Shown here: positions 60,108-64,000 of the stretch, in pieces | Layout of the letters: each line of letters opens with the position of its first letter | Numbering within the stretch: position 1 is the first letter of the stretch | NCBI GenBank assembly: GCA_910586255.1 | Contig: CAJUHR010000003.1 | Coordinates: forward strand, 136,191-200,190 | Reading direction: 5' to 3' | From: an uncultured Lachnospiraceae bacterium | GTDB lineage: Bacteria; Bacillota; Clostridia; Lachnospirales; Lachnospiraceae | DNA length: 64,000 nt | Position numbers and translations under genes: made by a program | The notes under the pieces: model-generated | Databases searched by the model: none | What the model was told of the DNA's origin: nothing | Seen by the model: only the letters and a program-made list of their open reading frames with translations

Positions 60108-61469
60108 ATGGAAAATGAAGTGACAAAAATTCTGCGATTTGCTATTTATTCTGCTTATCAGGATACAAGGAAAGATAAGGTGTGCCGGATATTTATTCCT
60201 GGCGACAGTCGAATGTTTGACAGATTCGACAAGGTGCTGAAAACATACATTGACGCAGAGAGGGAATCCTTCCAGAACAGATTTGACGAAAAAGCGAGAA
60301 CCGTTATAAATTCTGCCTGGTTTCGCAGATATCTGCAATACCAGTCCTCTGTTCAGGATATATACGGCTGGATAATAAAGAACAAAGCAGACAAGACCAA
60401 AGAAAGCAAGCTTTTGACAACAATAGTTGAAAGAGCCGGAGAATATGCAGCTGCTTGCGGAGAAGGCGCCCGGGTCAGGAATAACACATTATGGGATTCT
60501 GCTAAAAATATTCTTACAGCAGAAGAAGAGAAGATCATTGAGAAATTTTATCAAATGGTGATCAGAGTGATTCGGTCAACAATAGAAGATATCACACCGA
60601 AATCGAAAGCGGCAAGAGTTACGGGGAGCCAGGATGAAATAAAGGCGCGGATTATTCACAATCTGAGACAAGAAAAACTGAATAACGAGGAGATGCTGTG
60701 GCATATCCGCTACTGCATTGATCATGAAATCCGGGAATGTGGCGATCTCATGATCCGTCTGGCAAAGAATGGCCGGCGAAAATCCTGGGTGCGTCAGGCG
60801 GCTGCCGAATACAATTGCAGATTTATGGACGTGGAGGAGGTGTGCGAAAAGCTTCTTCCCGGACTGTCCGGAAAGCTGTACTACTGGACCATTGCCCAAT
60901 TTGTAGATACCAGGGATGAGCGCCTGAAAATACTCTTGAGAAATCATGCAAAATACTATACAGGACAGGAAATGCTCCAGGATATTTGCCTTATAAAAAT
61001 GCAGGACAAAACCGGAGCCGGGCGCGTCTGCCGATATCTGGAGCGAATGAAGCATGTGCCGAGAACCGTTGAAAACCCGGATCTGATATTGGCCATTGGT
61101 GAAATAAAAAGCATTGAGCTGCTTAAGGAGCTGGAGCGTTTGCTGGTTCTGTTGATGCGGGATGATTTTCGGGACAGAAGCTATATTGGCCTGCAGACAG
61201 CCCTGACGGAGGCCTTAAGCGCGGTAGCTTGCACCGGAAAACAGGAGTATGAGCAGGTAATACACCTGTTGGATGAAAAGCTGACATATTATCAAAGTCA
61301 ATATACAAAACGTCTGGCTGCTATGGAAGAAAAACAGCAGGAAATTGATTATACAATGGAGAAACGGCGATCTGATACAGAAGCAGCCCGCAAAGCAGCG
61401 GAAAAACTGGAGGTACTTGCGCGCCTCAACGAGGATATCCGGTGGAGATGCCTTCACAGGCCGCAATGA
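60108..61469 (+). CDS. Hypothetical helical protein with C-terminal coiled coil
   Basis: 453 residues from ATG 60108, after AAGGAAATTTGTTT. No recognised domain. It looks all-helical, with several charged helix pairs (DEIKARIIHNLRQEKLNNEE, RDERLKILLRNHAKYYTGQE), possibly ARM/HEAT-like repeats, and a C-terminal coiled coil (KRLAAMEEKQQEIDYTMEKR). No signal or TM. Its last 44 bases overlap the opposite-strand LytTR gene. It follows tRNA-Lys, a usual site for accessory genes, but no integrase is seen. Confidence 0.6.
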   Translation: MENEVTKILRFAIYSAYQDTRKDKVCRIFIPGDSRMFDRFDKVLKTYIDAERESFQNRFDEKARTVINSAWFRRYLQYQSSVQDIYGWIIKNKADKTKESKLLTTIVERAGEYAAACGEGARVRNNTLWDSAKNILTAEEEKIIEKFYQMVIRVIRSTIEDITPKSKAARVTGSQDEIKARIIHNLRQEKLNNEEMLWHIRYCIDHEIRECGDLMIRLAKNGRRKSWVRQAAAEYNCRFMDVEEVCEKLLPGLSGKLYYWTIAQFVDTRDERLKILLRNHAKYYTGQEMLQDICLIKMQDKTGAGRVCRYLERMKHVPRTVENPDLILAIGEIKSIELLKELERLLVLLMRDDFRDRSYIGLQTALTEALSAVACTGKQEYEQVIHLLDEKLTYYQSQYTKRLAAMEEKQQEIDYTMEKRRSDTEAARKAAEKLEVLARLNEDIRWRCLHRPQ

Positions 61470-61809
61470 GAATGCTGGAATTTAGTGCAGCCAGATATTT
61501 TTTCAGCCATTGATATTTCTTTACAGGAACGGGGAGGCGGAAACCATTGCTTAACATAATCGTGTGGCGATACAGAGCGGCAATAAAATTCTGGTTGACC
61601 AAAAAGCTGCGATGGATTCTGATAAAATAAGCCGGAAGCAGCTCCTGCATCAATATAATGGGGTAAGGAACAGAGATATTTTGATCTTTACATATGAGCA
61701 GGCAGTAAATATTGTCAGCTTCCACATAAAGGATTTCATTGGGAAAAATGTGGTATTCCCTTTTATGACGATCGGTGAATCGGATAGCTTGCTCTGTCTG
61801 TATAGCCAT
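61426..61809 (-). CDS. Stand-alone LytTR DNA-binding domain protein
   Basis: 127 residues: EYHIFPNEILYVEADNIYCL, the strand LLICKDQNISVPYPI, YFIRIHRSFLVNQNFIA and RLPVPVKKYQWLKKYL are the LytTR signature (His-Arg-Ser-Phe/Leu-Val-Asn). No receiver or membrane domain. Start 61809 follows AGGAGAAGTTTCT. LytTR proteins bind short direct repeats and often control secreted or membrane products. Its last bases overlap the end of the convergent hypothetical gene. Confidence 0.85.
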   Translation of the reverse strand: MAIQTEQAIRFTDRHKREYHIFPNEILYVEADNIYCLLICKDQNISVPYPIILMQELLPAYFIRIHRSFLVNQNFIAALYRHTIMLSNGFRLPVPVKKYQWLKKYLAALNSSILIAACEGISTGYPR

Positions 61810-61917
61810 AGAAACTTCTCCTATAAACGATTATGAAGGTTTGGAAGGGGTAAAAAAGCGAGAATTGAAACATTGGAGTGCTCAAAGCTATTGCAGTTTT
61901 AAAACAGGGATAAATTC

Positions 61918-62079
61918 ATGGAGAAACGCATAAAGCTTTTAAATCAGAAACAGGTAAAGCCTAAAAGAAAAATCAGACAAACTCAATAGCAAGATGAATC
62001 AGAAAAAATAGTAAAGAAAAATAAAACTGTTGAAAATAAAATACAGCCGGATAGCGCTATTTCCCCGGAGGGACTATAA
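61918..62079 (+). pseudogene. Possible small gene interrupted by an in-frame TAG
   Basis: ATG 61918 starts a Lys-rich frame of 23 codons (MEKRIKLLNQKQVKPKRKIR...), stopping at TAG 61987-61989. The same frame then continues for 29 codons (QDESEKIVKKNK...PDSAISPEGL) to TAA 62077-62079. One CAG-to-TAG change would create this. The similar composition on both sides suggests a decayed small protein; chance in AT-rich DNA is possible. The remaining gap to 62400 shows nothing else recognisable. Confidence 0.25.
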
Positions 62080-62399
62080 TAAACGGCCAATTTATTTATC
62101 ATTTATTATAATTGCCGGATTAAAGACGCCATGGACATAAATGAAACAGATAATTATAACACTAAAAGATAATCATAATTTGAAAAGAAATGTTAATGAG
62201 TCCGGCATTTGCATAATTCTAGTATCCATATAGCTCAGATAATTATTAAAACGCTAAAGGTGATAAAATGTGACAGATAATATTAAGATTTTTGGATTTT
62301 TTTCTGTTCTTTGCAGGCAAAAAAATCTCATTCTGTCAGATGCGACAGGGCGGGGGGCGCCAGTCACAGAGATTGAGATAAAAATAAAATGAAATATAA

Positions 62400-62460
62400 T
62401 AAAAAACAGAGACAAGGTTATTTGCCGTTGTCTCTGTCTTTATGCGCGCCCGCGGGCGCG
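62400..62460 (-). terminator. Terminator of the cell-wall-binding protein gene
   Basis: On the minus strand: a perfect palindrome CGCGCCCGCGGGCGCG (62445-62460) directly after the stop, then ACAGAGACAA / TTGTCTCTGT (arms 62406-62415 and 62428-62437) followed by TTTTTT. Confidence 0.75.
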
Positions 62461-62468
62461 TGTACTGT

Positions 62469-62792
62469 TTACCGTTTCTTTTCAAGCTTGCCATCTTCAC
62501 CTACATAGTAGTTGTCAACCCATTGGTCAGTGACTAATACACCATCCTCACCCAGATAATACCAGGCGCCGTTGTCCTTTTGCCAGTACTCGGATTTGCG
62601 GTTACCGTTCTCATCCATATAGTACCGCTTGCCATCCAACTCCAGCCAGCCAACAGCGGGCACGCCGTTATCCTGAATGTATTGCCACTGATCTTCTTCG
62701 GTCTTTTTCCACTCACCTGCAAAAGACGGGAATATGGTAAGAAGAAGGCAGGAAATGCTTAAAATCAAGGTCAGAATTATCTTGTGCTTCAT
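62469..62792 (-). CDS. Small secreted cell-wall-binding (choline-binding-like) repeat protein
   Basis: 107 residues. A signal peptide (IILTLILSISCLLLTIFPSFA) is followed by about three aromatic/Gly cell-wall-binding repeats (GWLELDGKRYYMDENGN, YWQKDNGAWYYLGEDG, QWVDNYYVGEDGK). This is the CW_binding_1 type found in choline-binding proteins and clostridial toxins. No catalytic domain remains, so it may be a stand-alone wall adaptor or a fragment of a larger ancestor. ATG 62792 follows GAGGTGAGTTGTG. Confidence 0.8.
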   Translation of the reverse strand: MKHKIILTLILSISCLLLTIFPSFAGEWKKTEEDQWQYIQDNGVPAVGWLELDGKRYYMDENGNRKSEYWQKDNGAWYYLGEDGVLVTDQWVDNYYVGEDGKLEKKR

Positions 62793-62947
62793 CACAACTC
62801 ACCTCTGCTTTCTGTGCTGATTTCATTATAGCAAGGGTGGAAATGGATGGCAATAGGTTTGGCCGGATTGTAAGGATTTTACAGGAATCGTAAGAAAAAA
62901 GTTAATTACCGTTTTTAGGCGGGAAAAAAACTTAAAAAAAGTGCAGA

Positions 62948-63065
62948 TTTTGTCGAATGGAATTGATATGACGGATTACAAGCGGTAGTAAGGCTGGCAA
63001 ACAAAAGGCGACAGATGTTGTAGGGTGATTTGTCACTTGAGAAAAACAACAACTATTGTCGAATC
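62948..63065. promoter_or_regulatory. Two Spo0A-box-like sites upstream of the small coiled-coil gene
   Basis: TTTTGTCGAA (62948-62957) and ATTGTCGAA (63056-63064) match the Spo0A box core TGTCGAA. They lie 90-200 nt upstream of ATG 63154. The intervening 62793-63153 gap has no other gene. Confidence 0.5.
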
Positions 63066-63153
63066 GTGCGATTTATTTCGCTTTTCAAAAGGGGAAAAAG
63101 GCTTTATATTGGATATAGAACCATAGAAATGAATGAAAAGGAGATGAGGAATC

Positions 63154-63342
63154 ATGGAATTAATGGAAGGGAAAACAAGAGGGGGAGAACAGAAAGGAAG
63201 CAAAGAAATGGTAAGACAATTAGAAGAGGAAAATCAGGAGTTGAAAAAGGAAAATGAGATACTTTTGGGCACAGTGAGACGGATGAAGGTGACATTAAAC
63301 CGGTTAATCAACCGATATGTAATAGAAAAGCCAAAACACTAA
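63154..63342 (+). CDS. Small coiled-coil protein
   Basis: 62 residues. The core MVRQLEEENQELKKENEILL is a leucine-zipper-like coiled coil, followed by a basic helix (TVRRMKVTLNRLINRYVIEK). AAAAGGAGATGAGGAATC supports ATG 63154. Small zipper-type proteins in clostridia are usually unassigned. Upstream Spo0A-like boxes point to stationary-phase or sporulation control (inference). Confidence 0.55.
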   Translation: MELMEGKTRGGEQKGSKEMVRQLEEENQELKKENEILLGTVRRMKVTLNRLINRYVIEKPKH

Positions 63343-63387
63343 ATTCTTTTGGCGGAAGCATCACTGTCCGGGGCGGACCGGGATAAT

Positions 63388-63774
63388 CTAAAGAGGGCCT
63401 TTAAGACGAGATTCCAGCTCCCTGTTTTTGGCCAGAAGCTCCCAGATAGTCTGATGCATCCATTCAATCGTATCATTTAGCTTTTTATTTTCAGATTCCA
63501 ACTGCCGGATGTGGGAATCCATCAGAGTGGCGGCTTCCCCGCTGGCTGAGGAACGCATGAAGGCAAGAAAACGTCCAGAAGCGGAAGGATCCCTGGCAAT
63601 TATCTTGTGGACCAAAAGCTTGTCCCGCTGTTCTCTGTTTAAACTACAAAAGGAAGTATATTTGATGAGAAAGGTCATAGACATATCGCACACAGGACAG
63701 ACGGGAGCTTCCTTTGGCTGACAATAGCTATATCTTCCGCAAGCCGGACAGTAATAAACATAAAGATCCTTCAT
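63388..63774 (-). CDS. Zinc-ribbon protein with C-terminal coiled coil
   Basis: 128 residues. An N-terminal zinc ribbon (YYCPACGRYSYCQPKEAPVC, PVCD; two CxxC pairs) and a C-terminal coiled coil (HIRQLESENKKLNDTIEWMH) joined by a basic middle region. Start 63774 is preceded by GGAGGTATCAATAA. No known family was recognised; nucleic-acid or protein binding is plausible. Convergent with the small coiled-coil gene. Confidence 0.65.
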   Translation of the reverse strand: MKDLYVYYCPACGRYSYCQPKEAPVCPVCDMSMTFLIKYTSFCSLNREQRDKLLVHKIIARDPSASGRFLAFMRSSASGEAATLMDSHIRQLESENKKLNDTIEWMHQTIWELLAKNRELESRLKGPL

Positions 63775-63896
63775 TTATTGATACCTCCATAGTAAACCTT
63801 GCCAATTTTCCCCCATAATAATATATTACGGGGAAGAAGAGAAAATATGACAGGATTTTTAAAAAATGGATTACGAGTGTTACGGTTTACGTATAT

Positions 63897-64000
63897 GTTA
63901 CTGTTCACGGTGCTTCTTGTCCGGCATACGCCGAACAAGAAGCACCGTGCGTTCGCCCGATGTGGAAAAACGGATAAAATCAGTCTTACAAGCAAGCTTG
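63897..64000. repeat. Structured intergenic repeat, copy cut by the right edge
   Basis: GTTACTGTTCACGG, CTTCTTGTCCGG...CCGAACAAGAAG, GTGCGTTCGCCCGATG and CAGTCTTACAAGCAAGCTTG, in the same order as the reverse complement of 27078-27228. It ends at the window edge within the conserved loop. Confidence 0.8.

Noticed and set aside
62860..62910. LytTR-type direct repeats (TGTAAGGAT and CGTAAGAAA)
   Set aside because: The match to the LytTR consensus is poor and the region is AT-rich.
63771..63995. Minus-strand frame of about 74 codons at the right edge
   Set aside because: It lies mostly within the intergenic repeat, and sequence such as FGVCRTRSTV is repeat-derived.

Overview
The window looks like a chromosomal segment of a spore-forming clostridium, most likely a Lachnospiraceae member (Clostridium cluster XIVa). 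The reasons are moderate GC, strong AGGAGG ribosome sites, low-GC Gram-positive sigma-A promoters, lipoprotein and sporulation genes (SpoVB-like flippase, CwlD, YyaC, Spo0A boxes), and a family of structured intergenic repeats. Assignment below family level is not possible from sequence reading alone. No phage, transposase, CRISPR array, rRNA or replication origin was seen.

Layout. 1-4.1 kb (minus strand): a fructoselysine-type sugar cluster with an FrlC-like isomerase/epimerase, a HAD phosphatase, an FrlD-like PfkB kinase and a GntR/HutC regulator cut by the window edge, plus a GntR/FCD regulator. 4.4-10.6 kb: a ribose/galactose-type ABC importer (binding protein, permease, ATPase, second permease), an amidohydrolase and a cupin, divergent from the FCD regulator with matched operators over both -10 boxes. 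10.7-16.9 kb: a LacI regulator, a YiaK-like keto-acid reductase and a DctPQM TRAP importer, equivalent to E. coli yiaKMNO, with TTGCAATCGATTGCAA-like operators over two promoters. 17-20.9 kb: a hybrid histidine kinase and MoeA. 21-23.2 kb: a SpoVB-like flippase and a large palindromic repeat. 23.3-27.1 kb: a lipoprotein barnase with its barstar inhibitor, a HAMP receptor without an output domain, and RecJ. 27.4-29.9 kb: GlyA and the rpsF-ssb-rpsR operon. 30-32.7 kb: a protein kinase fused to a TadZ/MinD-like domain, a second MinD-like protein and a small unknown. 33-38.3 kb: GH18 hydrolase, metallophosphoesterase lipoprotein, CwlD, a TSCPD protein and MTA/SAH nucleosidase. 38.5-45.2 kb: mostly uncharacterised membrane and coiled-coil proteins, YyaC, a LysM protein and a DUF5711-type protein. 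45.2-57.6 kb: housekeeping metabolism and transport (transketolase, ROK glucokinase, CBS-type Mn pyrophosphatase, flavin reductase, shikimate-kinase-like protein, ApgM-type mutase, YitT, purine nucleoside phosphorylase, NSS symporter, CDF exporter). 57.7-59.7 kb: an ECF sigma factor and RsgI-like anti-sigma factor. 59.9 kb to the end: tRNA-Lys(CTT) and a gene-poor stretch of small or unknown genes.

How the genes work together. The left 17 kb is a carbohydrate-scavenging region made of three independently regulated modules (GntR/HutC, GntR/FCD, LacI), each pairing a regulator with importer and/or catabolic genes. The centre is core genome: ribosomal operon, one-carbon metabolism, glycolysis/pentose phosphate and purine salvage.

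The most unusual signal that no single gene explains is a dispersed intergenic element. It has GTTACTGTTCACGG / CCGTGAACAGTAAC ends, an internal CTTCTTG...CAAGAAG hairpin and a conserved CTTACAAGCAAGCTTG loop. Its copies keep the fold while the stem bases change, which suggests selection on structure.
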